Shown here: positions 1-9,234 of the stretch, piece after piece
How the letters are laid out: each line of letters begins with the position of its first letter
Numbering within the stretch: the stretch's first letter is position 1
Assembly: GCA_020048915.1 (NCBI GenBank)
Contig: JAIFLU010000170.1
Span: forward strand, 1 to 58,798
Direction of reading: 5' to 3'
DNA length: 58,798 bases
DNA from: Bacteroidota bacterium
GTDB lineage: Bacteria; Bacteroidota; Bacteroidia; Bacteroidales; JAAUTT01
The notes under the pieces: model-generated
The model's input: only the letters and a program-made list of their open reading frames with translations
Databases searched by the model: none
Told to the model about the DNA's origin: nothing
Program-made: the position numbers and the translations under genes

Positions 1-176
1 TAAAAAGTATATTTTTTTTTAATAATAATTTGATGGTTTTATCGTATTGAATTAGGCCTAACACATTAAATATTAATTATATAAATTAATGGAAATATTT
101 GATTAAGCTATTCGGTTTCTACCAAATATTATTAAGATTTTCACCGACTACTAAATAATATGTTTTTTTTAGCAAA

Positions 177-1019
177 TTACTCGTGGAATTTTACCGGGTG
201 GATCTCCAGCTTTCCTTTCGGATTACTAACGGTACATGCTTCAATGTAACTTCCATGTTGAAAGGCTATTATATACGAATTATTTATACATTCGCTGAGG
301 ATTCGTGCTTTTTCCTGTTTTGCTAGAACCTGATCCATATCGTATGCCATGTTGATATCCGGATCGAGGTGTGCTGAAGAGGGAAATAAATCAGCTCCAA
401 AAAGAATGGTGTCATCATTTACCCTGATAAGCGGTATTAGCTGCCCTCGGGTATGGCCATTTACTATTTTGAAATATATTCCTGGAAGGTAGCCCCCTTC
501 CTCCCCAATAAAACGGATGGGATAAAAATCGGGTAACGGTTTGATATTTTCTTCGGGGAAGGATTCTTTCTCCGTTTCTGAAGGATTTAATGCAGTTTTC
601 CATTGTTCCGACGTAATCCAAAGTTGTGCTTTTGGAAAAGCGGGTACAATATTTTCTCCTTCTTTCAACAGGCACCCTCCGCAATGGTCGTAATGAAGGT
701 GGGTTAGAATAACATCGGTAATATCGTTTTTAGTAAGTCCTATTTTGGCAAGCTGATCGTCAATCTGATATTCCCCTTCGAGTTGAAATGGCCTGAAAAA
801 TGAAAAAGATTGTTTGTTTCCAAATCCGGTATCGATCAAAATTCGGGAATCACCCTTTATTATCAGCATCGACCTCAACACCCACGATGAAAGTCCGTTT
901 CCGGTTTCGGGATATATTTTCCGCCAGTCCTTATTGGCAGAATCCACCATGTTTGCACCGGGAACAACAAATTTATTGAAATAGACAGGAAATATTTGTG
1001 TAGGAAAAGAAAGTGCCAT
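177..1019 (-). CDS. metallo-beta-lactamase-fold hydrolase
   Basis: A 280-residue protein with the complete metal-binding set of the metallo-beta-lactamase superfamily: H107-x-H109-x-D111-H112, then H189 (NGHT), D210 (GAD) and H255 (QHG). These are the ligands of a two-metal hydrolase. No signal peptide is visible, so it is probably cytoplasmic. Spacing and length resemble lactonase-like members (AHL lactonase and related MBL-fold hydrolases), but the substrate cannot be read from sequence. It lies downstream of the sugar isomerase-like gene on the same strand, 83 bases away with a small palindrome between, so the two may be cotranscribed. Fold assignment is secure; substrate is unknown. Confidence 0.88.
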   Translation of the reverse strand: MALSFPTQIFPVYFNKFVVPGANMVDSANKDWRKIYPETGNGLSSWVLRSMLIIKGDSRILIDTGFGNKQSFSFFRPFQLEGEYQIDDQLAKIGLTKNDITDVILTHLHYDHCGGCLLKEGENIVPAFPKAQLWITSEQWKTALNPSETEKESFPEENIKPLPDFYPIRFIGEEGGYLPGIYFKIVNGHTRGQLIPLIRVNDDTILFGADLFPSSAHLDPDINMAYDMDQVLAKQEKARILSECINNSYIIAFQHGSYIEACTVSNPKGKLEIHPVKFHE

Positions 1020-1051
1020 CGCTTAACTTATGTATGGATCAAAGCTACTTA

Positions 1052-1068
1052 AAAACCTCGGAGGTTTT
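1052..1068. repeat. short palindrome between two minus-strand genes
   Basis: AAAACCTC-G-GAGGTTTT is a perfect 8-bp inverted repeat in the 83-base gap between the isomerase-like gene and the MBL-fold gene. A second GGAGGTTTG half-copy follows at about 1078. It is small and could be an intercistronic stem-loop or a remnant of a REP-like repeat. Confidence 0.5.
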
Positions 1069-1102
1069 AAAAGTTCTGGAGGTTTGCCGAGAAGTTTTAT
1101 AA

Positions 1103-1990
1103 TCAGGAAGCCTCATCCCATTGCTTTTGGAGTGTTTGTAACGCAATGGGCAGTTCTTTCTCCATATCAGTCCAAATGCATTCAATGGTGAGTTTTCCTT
1201 TATACCGAATTTTTTTTAATGCTGAAAAATAGGAACGGAAATCGTCGCCTGCAACACCTGGGGCAGCTCTTTTTTCTTTTTCGGCAATATGGGTATGTTT
1301 AAGCAAATCTCCCGCTTTCAAAATAGAGTCTGCTTTTTCTCCATTTTTAAGCATATGATAGATATCGGCAAGCAAGCGGATATGGGGATGATTTATTTCG
1401 TTGGTAAACCATATACCTTCTTCGACGGTATTCAGAATATTGGTCTCGCCATAATTTAGTGGCTCTAATACAATTGTTACCTTATATTTTTCGGCAATGG
1501 GTGCAAGTTTTTGGTTTAGTTCAATAAACTGCTGTTTGGCTTTGCTGGCATCAAATCCATCGGGTATCCGCCGTGAGCCTCCACTTCCAAATACGAGTAT
1601 TTGCATGCCCGATTGTTGCATCCGTTTAAATGTTGTTTCGCCCCATTTAAGAATTTGATCGATATTTACATCGGGACCCACTGATTTCATATCGCCGGGA
1701 AGAAAACCATTCACAGCATGCAACTTTAGTTTGCTCTTGTGGAGTTTCTCTAATTTCACAGCAAATGCTTCGTCACTTTCCTTGGGTATGAGAAACTTTC
1801 CAACCGTTTCTTCCAGAAAATTAAATCCACTCTTTAATACCAAGTCGCTGTTATCAATGATTGTGCAAACTCCCAGCTCAATAGTATAATTCTCCCCCAA
1901 AAGCACCCTGGAATACAGTTTTGTAGGGATGACAAGAGAAGAAGCTGAGACAATGAATGTAGATTGGAGAAATTTCCGTCGGGTAGTCAT
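1103..1990 (-). CDS. secreted sugar phosphate isomerase/epimerase-like TIM-barrel protein
   Basis: A 295-residue protein of the xylose isomerase-like TIM-barrel family (AP endonuclease 2 fold; hydroxypyruvate isomerase-like). Candidate metal ligands are E176 (VLEPLN), D209 and H212 (LADIYHM), H234 (HTHIAE) and E270 (LTIEC). The N-terminus MTTRRKFLQS followed by a hydrophobic stretch to about residue 22 looks like a twin-arginine signal, so the protein is probably exported folded. The family converts keto and aldo sugars or hydroxy acids; the substrate is not predictable here. It is likely the first gene of a short minus-strand transcript with the MBL-fold hydrolase downstream. Confidence 0.85.
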   Translation of the reverse strand: MTTRRKFLQSTFIVSASSLVIPTKLYSRVLLGENYTIELGVCTIIDNSDLVLKSGFNFLEETVGKFLIPKESDEAFAVKLEKLHKSKLKLHAVNGFLPGDMKSVGPDVNIDQILKWGETTFKRMQQSGMQILVFGSGGSRRIPDGFDASKAKQQFIELNQKLAPIAEKYKVTIVLEPLNYGETNILNTVEEGIWFTNEINHPHIRLLADIYHMLKNGEKADSILKAGDLLKHTHIAEKEKRAAPGVAGDDFRSYFSALKKIRYKGKLTIECIWTDMEKELPIALQTLQKQWDEAS

Positions 1991-2099
1991 GGCAGTTCGT
2001 TGTTACAAATTTTAAATCGAAGATAATAGTATGAAAAATTTGGAGTAATAACAATTGCGAAAAGAGCAATTTTGAATAATATCTTTGGAGAAATGCATT

Positions 2100-2231
2100 T
2101 CAACGCACATCCACCAAAAGGTGACAAGTTTTTCCTCCTCTGCGGAACGATTCCAGAATCTCGACTTTAACCAGCTTCCCGAGAGCTGTTTCAAATTGCA
2201 GCGAGCGTTGCATATATTCTTTGCGGTCCAT
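2100..2231 (-). CDS. small hypothetical protein (43 aa)
   Basis: A minus-strand ORF starting MDRKEYMQRSLQFETALGK and ending in LLVDVR-stop. An ATG directly upstream (2232-2234) would add one Met. The product is hydrophilic and charged with balanced codon use, unlike the hydrophobic shadow ORF that overlaps it. I do not recognise a family. There is no clear Shine-Dalgarno site, which is common in Bacteroidota. It occupies the otherwise empty 405-base stretch between the isomerase-like gene and the acyltransferase. It could be a real small protein or a remnant of a longer gene. Confidence 0.4.
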   Translation of the reverse strand: MDRKEYMQRSLQFETALGKLVKVEILESFRRGGKTCHLLVDVR

Positions 2232-2395
2232 CATTAAATTTGTTTGGTTACGAATATGAACCCAAAAAAATACTTTATCCTTTCAGATTTATGAATAGTA
2301 TAATCTTTTTAACTGAATTATTTCAGAAAACTTATCTTTCCATATTTATGTTTCAAATTAATCCTTTATCTTAATTCCTGCATATAATTTGATCT

Positions 2396-2968
2396 ATGGC
2401 TTCATTAAAAACCGACCTTTCGAAATTCGATAACTCCTGGTTCGATACCGGAGCCGGGCGATTCAAACGGACGTTATGGTATTACACGAATGCCTGGGTA
2501 TTCAAAAAATATTGGCTTCCCGTATCTGGCATTAAATGTTCTTTATTAAGGCTATTCGGAGCCCATGTGGGAAAGGGAGTGAATATTAAACCTGCCGTCA
2601 ATATTAAATACCCCTGGAAACTTTCTGTGGGCGATTATAGTTGGATTGGCGAAGAGGTGTGGATTGATAACCTCGATCGGGTAACTATAGGGGCTCATTG
2701 TTGCCTTTCGCAGGGAGCTTTGTTGCTCTGCGGAAATCATAACTATACGAGCGAGTCGTTCGATTTGGTTACCTTACCAATTATGCTCGAAGACGGGGTA
2801 TGGATTGGTGCCCGAAGTGTGGTTTGCCCGGGTGTGACATGTAAAAGTCATTCGGTTTTAACAGTAGGTTCCGTTGTTACAAAAGAGATGGAAACCTATG
2901 GAATTTATCGCGGAAATCCGGCAGAGTTGGTCAAAATGAGAGAAATAAAAGCACAAAGTGAAAATTGA
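2396..2968 (+). CDS. WcaF-type hexapeptide-repeat O-acetyltransferase
   Basis: A 190-residue left-handed beta-helix acyltransferase. The hexapeptide pattern covers about residues 55-175 (VGKGVNIKPAVNI, IGEEVWIDN, IGARSVVCPGV, VLTVGSVV) and closes with the family-typical YRGNPAELV. A catalytic His is present in the CGNHNYTS segment. The N-terminal FDTGAGRFKRTLWY region resembles colanic-acid acetyltransferase WcaF and relatives, which acetylate exopolysaccharide repeat units using acetyl-CoA in the cytoplasm. It is followed 41 bases later by a glycosyltransferase on the same strand and faces a polysaccharide export pair, so a role in exopolysaccharide decoration is likely. Confidence 0.88.
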   Translation: MASLKTDLSKFDNSWFDTGAGRFKRTLWYYTNAWVFKKYWLPVSGIKCSLLRLFGAHVGKGVNIKPAVNIKYPWKLSVGDYSWIGEEVWIDNLDRVTIGAHCCLSQGALLLCGNHNYTSESFDLVTLPIMLEDGVWIGARSVVCPGVTCKSHSVLTVGSVVTKEMETYGIYRGNPAELVKMREIKAQSEN

Positions 2969-3009
2969 AATAGCTTGAAATTTTTTTTTGAGCGTTAAAA
3001 AAATGACAG

Positions 3010-3765
3010 GTGATTAAAATTTCTATTATTACAGCGGTTTATAATAATCGGGAGCATTTACAAAACTGCTTCGAATCGGTTTTTTCACAAACCTATTCCG
3101 ATATTGAATACATCGTTGTGGATGGAGGTTCTACCGATGGAACCATTGATGTTATTAAAAAGTATTCCTCAAAAATAACTACCTGGATTTCGGAGCCCGA
3201 TCGCGGCATTTACGATGCCCTGAACAAAGGGATTTTGATGGCTACCGGAGACGTTATTGGCTTTTTGCACTCCGACGATCTATTGAATTCTTCGGAAACG
3301 ATTGCTCATATCGCCAATTCCTTTGAAGTTACGAAAGCAGATGCTGCATATGGCGATTTGGTATACATCTCCAAAGAAAATCCGGATAAAATTATCCGCT
3401 ATTGGAAAAGTTCAAACTTTACGCCTCCATTATTGCGAAAAGGGTGGATGCCTCCACATCCCACGTTATTTGTAAAAAGCTCCTGGTATAAATCAAAAAA
3501 AGGGTTTCGAACTGACTTTCGTATTTCGGCCGATTACGATCTTATTTTACGTTTATTTTCTGATCGGAATTTTAAAACTTGCTACCTGTCCGAAGTAATT
3601 ACACGAATGCGCCTGGGTGGCGCCAGCAATCGCAGTGTAAAAAATATTTATTTGAAAAGCAAGGAAGATTATATAGCCCTCAAAGAATCAAAAGTAGGTG
3701 GTTTTTATACCCTTTTTAGAAAGAACTTTCAAAAAATTATTCAATTTGTTGTGAAACCTGGATGA
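3010..3765 (+). CDS. family 2 glycosyltransferase
   Basis: A 251-residue GT2 enzyme: an N-terminal Rossmann-like strand (KISIITAVYNN), D38 in VDGGSTDGT, and the nucleotide-sugar/metal motif HSDD at 87-90. Members transfer a sugar from a nucleotide donor to a lipid-linked polysaccharide intermediate at the inner face of the membrane. An in-frame TGA at 3004-3006 lies directly upstream, so GTG at 3010 is the only plausible start; the ATG at 3003 is out of frame and stops at once. It follows the acyltransferase, and the two probably form a short exopolysaccharide operon that ends against the convergent wzc-like gene. Donor and acceptor are unknown. Confidence 0.9.
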   Translation: MIKISIITAVYNNREHLQNCFESVFSQTYSDIEYIVVDGGSTDGTIDVIKKYSSKITTWISEPDRGIYDALNKGILMATGDVIGFLHSDDLLNSSETIAHIANSFEVTKADAAYGDLVYISKENPDKIIRYWKSSNFTPPLLRKGWMPPHPTLFVKSSWYKSKKGFRTDFRISADYDLILRLFSDRNFKTCYLSEVITRMRLGGASNRSVKNIYLKSKEDYIALKESKVGGFYTLFRKNFQKIIQFVVKPG

Positions 3766-3774
3766 AGCAGTGCA

Positions 3775-3795
3775 AAAGAAAAGAGTATTTTCTTT
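3775..3795. terminator. bidirectional terminator between convergent genes
   Basis: AAAGAAAA-GAGTA-TTTTCTTT is a perfect 8-bp stem with a 5-nt loop, lying between the 3' ends of the plus-strand glycosyltransferase and the minus-strand tyrosine kinase. The stem is A/T-rich, so strength is uncertain, but its place fits a shared terminator. Confidence 0.5.
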
Positions 3796-3829
3796 CTGAT
3801 TTGGAATCTTTTATAATGAGACCAATCGA

Positions 3830-6232
3830 TTATGAAAAAAACCTTCTCTTGATTCTTTTCCAAAACACCTCCGTTACCTTCTCATTTTCGTCGTTATAAT
3901 ACCCTTGTCCTTTTCCATAGCCGTATCCATACGAATATCCGTAGCGGTATCCATACTTACGGCCGTAAAGTCCATTACCAAATTTAATATCGTTAATAAC
4001 GATCCCCAGGTTAGCCACCTCCTTTTTAGCATGCAGTTCTTCTACCAATCGCAGTACATCTTTTGTAGAATAATTCAGCCTCACTACAAAAATCATGACA
4101 CTGGCAAAGCGAGACAAAAGCATAGCATCTGTTACAATTGCAAGTGGAGGGGTATCTAATATCACAATATCAAAATCGGCCATAGCTTTGTGGATAAACT
4201 CTTCCATGCGAGGCGTTTCAATAAGCTCGGCTGGATTAGGAGGCACCGGACCGGCCATTGAAATAAACAGGTTATTTATATTGGTAGGAACAATTATTTC
4301 TTCATAGGTAGCCTTTTCAATTAGGTAATTACTAAGCCCCACCTGGTTTTCCATATTAAAAACCTTATGGATTTTGGGCTTACGTAAATCGAGGCTTAGC
4401 AGGAGTGTTTTCTTGTTCGACTGTGCCAGTATGGCTGCCAGGTTAATGGCTGTAAATGTTTTTCCTTCGCCGCTAATAGTCGATGTAATACAGATTACCT
4501 TTTTATTATTATCGCGCAGAAAATATTGCAAATTCGTTCGTAATGCCCTAAACGATTCTGCAATTGCCGACTGCGGATTGGCCGATACAGGAATTTCTGA
4601 ATCCCGGTCGTTATGACCAATGGTGCCAATAATAGGGATTTGGGTAATCCGTTTTATATCGTCGGGCTCGGTAATTTTGGTATTAAAAAATTCTAATAGT
4701 ATCAGAATTCCAATAGGAATAAGGGTACCCAGCAGTAGCCCTGTAGTTTTGTTTTGAGAACTTTTTGGGGATATTTGGTATCCATTCTCCGGTCTGGCAA
4801 TATCAAGAATTTTATTATCGGCTACGTTCGAAGCTTTTGCAATAGCAGCATCGGCTCGTTTTTGAAGAAGGAAATTATAAATCTCATCGTTCAATTTATA
4901 ATTACGCTGAATATTTAAAAATTTACGCTCGTTTGAAGGCAATTGTACCATTTCGGCCTCAATTACCTGCAACTGGTAATCAATTTCTTTCATATTCCGC
5001 GAGGTATTTTTATAAGCTTCTGAAATGCCTTCTTCCAACGCATCCAATGCTGAACGGATTTTTTGATCGATAACAGCTATTGCCGGGTTATTTTTGGTAG
5101 CGCTATAAAGCAATGTTTTCCTTTCTTTATAAAAATCAATCAACTCGTTCAAGCTTGAGGATAGCGTAGCTTGCGAAATTCCTATAAACGCAGGGGCAAT
5201 TACATTACTGAAATCGCTTTTTGAAGCAAGGTAATCCTTTAAATACTGATAGTACTTTAGTTCAACTTCAAACGATACTTTTTCTTTCTGGAGATCGGTA
5301 ATCCTCGAAAATAACAATTGTCCTTCTTCAGATATACCGAGGGTCCTGGTAAGCGATTTAAACGACTGAAGTTTGTCTTCGGCAATTTTTAAGGAATCGA
5401 CTACAATGGCCAATTGTTGGTCGATAAAATTCATAGTATTTATAGCTGTTTGATTCTTTTCTTCCAAACCGGTACGAATATAAACTTCCATAATTTTATT
5501 AAGGTAATCTGCTTCCATTTGCGCCACGGCCCCAACAATACGTAGAGTTAAAATGGTACCTTTTCTTTCGTTGGCGGCAATGGTGAGTTTCGACGCATAC
5601 CCATTCGCTAAACTGTTCTTATCGTTTACTATAAAGAAATAATTGTCTTCGGTAGATGGAACAAAATAGTCGGGGTTATTTAAATCGATGGTAAAGTTGA
5701 AAGATGCATGCCGGAAGTATTCTCCATACCGAAGTTTTTTACGGATATTCAAATTTCCTTCAATAAATACTTCATAATATTGGTTCGAAAGTAGCGTAAT
5801 ATTTACGGGAAAACCAATACTGGTATTGGCACTCGAATCCAATTCCACTTTAAATGGAGCAGATTTGTATAATAACGACTGCCGAATGTTTCCTTTTTTA
5901 TAGTAACTGATATCGAAATCGAGTTCCGATACCGCTCTGTAAGCCATTTTATAGGATTTCAGAATGGCAATTTCGTTCTCAATATTTTTTCGGGCATTAA
6001 AACGGTCGAGGGCATTAATAACCATCTCGGCAGTAGACTTACGTTCATCGTTAATAATGAGGGTTGCACTTACGGTATATGCCGGGTCAGAATATCGGTT
6101 TACCATAATTGCGAGGGAATAAGCAACGGCAATAGAAATAACCACCCAGTACCAATTTCGCAATACACGGGTTATTACTTTTCGGATATCAAATGTTTGC
6201 TCCGATCCAACAGGATATTCGGTATCCGCCAT
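3830..6232 (-). CDS. Wzc-like polysaccharide chain-length regulator / BY-kinase
   Basis: An 800-residue inner-membrane bacterial tyrosine kinase fused to a polysaccharide co-polymerase. Residues 28-45 form TM1, followed by a long Wzz-type periplasmic region with coiled coil, and TM2 lies near 495-515. The cytoplasmic P-loop kinase has Walker A SGEGK591T and Walker B with D693 (VILDTPP), preceded by the DLRKPK Walker A' element. The C-terminus holds a cluster of ten tyrosines within about residues 756-779, the expected autophosphorylation tail. Such proteins set chain length and drive export together with a Wza channel. The wza-like gene is one base upstream, indicating translational coupling. 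Confidence 0.95.
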   Translation of the reverse strand: MADTEYPVGSEQTFDIRKVITRVLRNWYWVVISIAVAYSLAIMVNRYSDPAYTVSATLIINDERKSTAEMVINALDRFNARKNIENEIAILKSYKMAYRAVSELDFDISYYKKGNIRQSLLYKSAPFKVELDSSANTSIGFPVNITLLSNQYYEVFIEGNLNIRKKLRYGEYFRHASFNFTIDLNNPDYFVPSTEDNYFFIVNDKNSLANGYASKLTIAANERKGTILTLRIVGAVAQMEADYLNKIMEVYIRTGLEEKNQTAINTMNFIDQQLAIVVDSLKIAEDKLQSFKSLTRTLGISEEGQLLFSRITDLQKEKVSFEVELKYYQYLKDYLASKSDFSNVIAPAFIGISQATLSSSLNELIDFYKERKTLLYSATKNNPAIAVIDQKIRSALDALEEGISEAYKNTSRNMKEIDYQLQVIEAEMVQLPSNERKFLNIQRNYKLNDEIYNFLLQKRADAAIAKASNVADNKILDIARPENGYQISPKSSQNKTTGLLLGTLIPIGILILLEFFNTKITEPDDIKRITQIPIIGTIGHNDRDSEIPVSANPQSAIAESFRALRTNLQYFLRDNNKKVICITSTISGEGKTFTAINLAAILAQSNKKTLLLSLDLRKPKIHKVFNMENQVGLSNYLIEKATYEEIIVPTNINNLFISMAGPVPPNPAELIETPRMEEFIHKAMADFDIVILDTPPLAIVTDAMLLSRFASVMIFVVRLNYSTKDVLRLVEELHAKKEVANLGIVINDIKFGNGLYGRKYGYRYGYSYGYGYGKGQGYYNDENEKVTEVFWKRIKRRFFS

Positions 6233-6233
6233 G

Positions 6234-7013
6234 CTATTTATTCGTATTGGTAATTAATACTACCATTGCTACCATGGAAGTAATAAGACTCATAATTCCG
6301 GAATATTCTGACAAACGCATACGAAAGGTGGTCGTTTTTAAAGGTTCAACATATACAATATCGTTTGGTTGCAGATAATATTGTGCCGACGATAATAAAT
6401 CGCGTCTGGTAAGATCAACCTCAATTACTTTGGTGTAATTAAGATAGGAGCGCAAAATGGTTATTTTTTTTCTGTTGCCATTGTAGGTAACCCCGCCAGC
6501 CATCGAAATTACTTCCAGTATATTGGCCCGGTCGCTAAATACAGTTTGCATGCCTGCACCTCCCACTTCTCCCAAAAAATAAATTTTAAAACTTAACAGC
6601 TTCACTTCGGCACGGGCATCTTTAATATATTCCTCGGCCAACTTTTGAATTAATGCGGTAGCTTCGTCAACGGTTAATCCAGCCATCATTACCCTTCCCA
6701 AAACTGGCAGGCTTATATATCCTTCTTTATCTATAGAGTGGCCAAGCAAGTAATAGCTCCCTCCCGATGCCCCACTGGAGCTGCTGTTACTGGTGGCTAC
6801 ATCGTTGTTAAACATTTCAGTAACATTCTTATCCAGACTTATAATATTGACCCGAAGAATATCAGCAGGCTGAAGCTTATATGGAGTAAAAACTTTATTA
6901 AAAATACTATCCTTCATATTTGCCTGGGAGGGCTGAATATAAGTGAACCGTTTATATTGTCCACACGAAAACAAAACGAAGACTATGAATAAAAGAAAAC
7001 CTGTTTTTTTCAT
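6234..7013 (-). CDS. Wza-like polysaccharide export lipoprotein
   Basis: A 259-residue outer-membrane export protein. A lipobox ends at C17 (LFSC). A poly-export domain covers about residues 50-140 (LRVNIISLDKNVTEMF, GYISLPVLGRVMMAGLTVDEA), then an SLBB-type segment at about 145-205 (YFLGEVGGAGMQTV...ILEVISMAGG), and a C-terminal hydrophobic helix at 237-257. It should form the outer-membrane exit channel for the polysaccharide handled by the BY-kinase encoded one base downstream. The short size and C-terminal helix are usual for Bacteroidota Wza relatives. A good promoter lies just upstream on the minus strand. Confidence 0.93.
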   Translation of the reverse strand: MKKTGFLLFIVFVLFSCGQYKRFTYIQPSQANMKDSIFNKVFTPYKLQPADILRVNIISLDKNVTEMFNNDVATSNSSSSGASGGSYYLLGHSIDKEGYISLPVLGRVMMAGLTVDEATALIQKLAEEYIKDARAEVKLLSFKIYFLGEVGGAGMQTVFSDRANILEVISMAGGVTYNGNRKKITILRSYLNYTKVIEVDLTRRDLLSSAQYYLQPNDIVYVEPLKTTTFRMRLSEYSGIMSLITSMVAMVVLITNTNK

Positions 7014-7032
7014 ATTTTTTGGGTGTAAATCA

Positions 7033-7064
7033 CAAACCTACATGAATTTTGCTAATTGCGCAAC
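7033..7064 (-). promoter_or_regulatory. Bacteroidota-type promoter for the wza/wzc pair
   Basis: Read on the minus strand, TAGGTTTG (7040-7033) matches the -7 consensus TAnnTTTG, and CGTTG around 7065-7061 gives a -33 TTG about 20 bases upstream. The -7 box is 20 bases from the start codon at 7013, so the leader is short. Assignment is by consensus only. Confidence 0.5.
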
Positions 7065-7310
7065 GGTAACTTAAAATTATAATAAAATGGACACATTAAA
7101 ACAGGCATGCTAAGAATATATATGCAAATTTAGCAATTCTGGGCTGTGATAATTTAACTTCCCATAATAAAGGACAAATTTAGCTCCCCATAAAAATGTT
7201 TAAGCACTTTGTTTATTTACCTGAAAATAGAATTACTCCCTTTCATTTGCTAATTATTTATAAGAAAATTAGAAATAAAGCATTAATTGCTGCCGCCAAG
7301 TTGTTGAGGT

Positions 7311-7341
7311 GTTGTTCAAAATTTTAATATTTGTACATTTG
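7311..7341 (+). promoter_or_regulatory. Bacteroidota-type promoter for ECF sigma factor 1
   Basis: GTTG at 7311-7314, a 19-base spacer and TACATTTG at 7334-7341 match the housekeeping promoter form TTG-N19-TAnnTTTG. The box ends 28 bases before the sigma factor ATG. The 356-base stretch from 7014 to 7369 holds this promoter and the divergent wza promoter; nothing else was recognised in it. Confidence 0.5.
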
Positions 7342-7369
7342 ACGCTAACTTATTTGATAGAATGGATAT

Positions 7370-7936
7370 ATGGGTATTAACTATGATGATTGTTGGGAAA
7401 AGGTAAAAGAGGGCGATGTAAAAGCTTTCGAAAATCTTTTTAAAACAAGCAACTCGGCTTTATGCCTCTATACTCTTCATTTTACAAAAGACATTTTTAT
7501 TGCCCAGGAAATTGTTCAGGACCTCTTTTTAAGTCTCTGGCAAGGGAAAGAAAAGATTAACATCAAGGGTTCTTTCAAATCCTATCTTTATCAATCGGCA
7601 CATAATAAAGCTATTAACTATATTATTCAGCAAAAAACCCGTAAACAAACTGTCAACAAATTGTTTCCTGACGAAGTTTGGCTTAGTTTACAGGAAAAAA
7701 ATAAAATCGATGCAAATTTTATCGAACAGTTAGAAGCAGACGAAACTGAAATAATTGTCAATAATGCTATAAATACCCTTCCGGAACAATGTAATAAAGT
7801 TTTTACGTTAAGCAGGTTCGAAGGAAAATCCATTGAAGAAATAGCCGATTTATTAAAAATTACTACTCACACTGTTAGGTCGCATATTTACAAAGCTTTA
7901 GAGATTATTCGGGGCTCTTTAGAAAAAAAAGCTTAA
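7370..7936 (+). CDS. ECF sigma factor, system 1
   Basis: A 188-residue RNA polymerase sigma-70 factor of the ECF type found with SusC/SusD systems. Region 2 covers about residues 12-85 (FENLFKTSN, AQEIVQDLFLSLWQ) and region 4 about 128-182 (LPEQCNKVFTLSRFEGKSIEEIA, then the helix-turn-helix TTHTVRSHIYKAL). It should direct polymerase to the linked susC operon when the FecR partner relays a signal from the outer-membrane transporter. FecR follows 64 bases downstream and SusC/SusD come next, the classic order for such trans-envelope signalling units. Confidence 0.95.
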   Translation: MGINYDDCWEKVKEGDVKAFENLFKTSNSALCLYTLHFTKDIFIAQEIVQDLFLSLWQGKEKINIKGSFKSYLYQSAHNKAINYIIQQKTRKQTVNKLFPDEVWLSLQEKNKIDANFIEQLEADETEIIVNNAINTLPEQCNKVFTLSRFEGKSIEEIADLLKITTHTVRSHIYKALEIIRGSLEKKA

Positions 7937-8000
7937 AAAAATCATTTTTCGACTCATCAAAATCAATAAAAATCTTGTCATAATTTTTAGATAATCAATT

Positions 8001-9164
8001 ATGGAGAATTTCGAAAATATTAGTGAGAATATTAGGATGTTATTTGTCAGTTATTTAACTGGCAAAATGACTACCGAAGAATTGCAAGAATTGCAAGACT
8101 GGCTTTCTTTACATCCCGACAACAAAAAATATCTTGATCATTTTGCAAAAACGTGGGAAATAAGCAAAAAATCTTTAAATAAAGGCTTAATTAGCGATGA
8201 ATTGCAATGGAACAACCTTCAATCAAAAATTGCTGTTGCTGAACTGCAATTGAATGATACTGCTTCACGAAAGGTATGGTTTCTTCCATTATTAAAAGTT
8301 GCTGCATCCTGGGTACTTATATTTGGATTGGGGGCTATATTATCCTGGCTTGTGCTAAAACCAAGCCGTCAAAACTATAACGCACTTACCGAAATTACCT
8401 CGCCGCTTGGTGCCAAAAGTCATGTTAAACTGCCCGATGGTACGGAAGTATGGCTTAATGCCGGTAGTAAAATTGTTTACAGCAATAGTTTTAATGAAAA
8501 GGAAAGAAAAGTTTACCTTACAGGGGAGGCATTTTTTGACGTTTTTACGAACAAAACAAAACCTTTCACGGTTCAAACAAGTGATATTGTTGTAAGGGCA
8601 TTTGGTACAAAGTTTAATGTTAAAGCATATCCCGACGAAAAAACCATTACTACTACTCTGGAAGAAGGAAAAATAGATGTAATGGTAGTAAATGAAGGCA
8701 GCAAAAAACTAAATCCAATTATTCTGCAACCAAAACAAAAAGTAGTTTATTATAAAGAGGACAATGTTTTAGACAATCTGAAAAATGAAACTGATATAGC
8801 TAGTGCTGCTGCTAAAGAAGTAAAAACAGAAAGCCCCTCTATAAAAGAAAATATTGCTGTAGATAGTAATATTAATACAGAGCTTTATACTTCGTGGAAA
8901 GAAAAAGAGTGGATTATTGAGCGGATACCTTTTGAATCCTTGGTTCCAATGCTTGAACGGAAGTTTAACATGAAAATCACCTTTAAGGATCCGGAACTAA
9001 AGAGCTATAAATTCACAGGCACAATTCAGAACGAAACAATTGACCAAATAATGGAAGCATTAAGGTACACCGCGCCAATGGACTATAAAATTGTGCGTGA
9101 TACAATTATCTTAACCATTAATCAAAAGCTTAAGAACCGTTATAAGAGTATTACCAAACCTTAA
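8001..9164 (+). CDS. FecR-family anti-sigma factor, system 1
   Basis: A 387-residue single-pass inner-membrane protein. The cytoplasmic N-terminus (about 1-90) binds the sigma factor, the TM helix is at about 92-119, then the periplasmic FecR domain at about 125-265 (SPLGAKSHVKLPDGTEVWLNA, GEAFFDV, FGTKFNVKAY) and a C-terminal DUF4974-type domain at about 310-380 (YKFTGTIQNETIDQIMEAL). In this family the periplasmic part senses the N-terminal STN domain of the cognate SusC. The gene follows ECF sigma 1 and precedes susC1, so pairing is by position. The partner susC1 is frameshifted, which may leave this sensor without a working input. Confidence 0.94.
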   Translation: MENFENISENIRMLFVSYLTGKMTTEELQELQDWLSLHPDNKKYLDHFAKTWEISKKSLNKGLISDELQWNNLQSKIAVAELQLNDTASRKVWFLPLLKVAASWVLIFGLGAILSWLVLKPSRQNYNALTEITSPLGAKSHVKLPDGTEVWLNAGSKIVYSNSFNEKERKVYLTGEAFFDVFTNKTKPFTVQTSDIVVRAFGTKFNVKAYPDEKTITTTLEEGKIDVMVVNEGSKKLNPIILQPKQKVVYYKEDNVLDNLKNETDIASAAAKEVKTESPSIKENIAVDSNINTELYTSWKEKEWIIERIPFESLVPMLERKFNMKITFKDPELKSYKFTGTIQNETIDQIMEALRYTAPMDYKIVRDTIILTINQKLKNRYKSITKP

Positions 9165-9234
9165 TAGAATGAACATTAACCCAAACCTAAAAGAAAGGAG
9201 TAGTGAATGAGTCCACCTCTACCTTAAAAAAACA

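Noticed and set aside
1..176. AT-rich start of window as a possible regulatory region
   Set aside because: No palindrome, promoter match or ORF could be supported.
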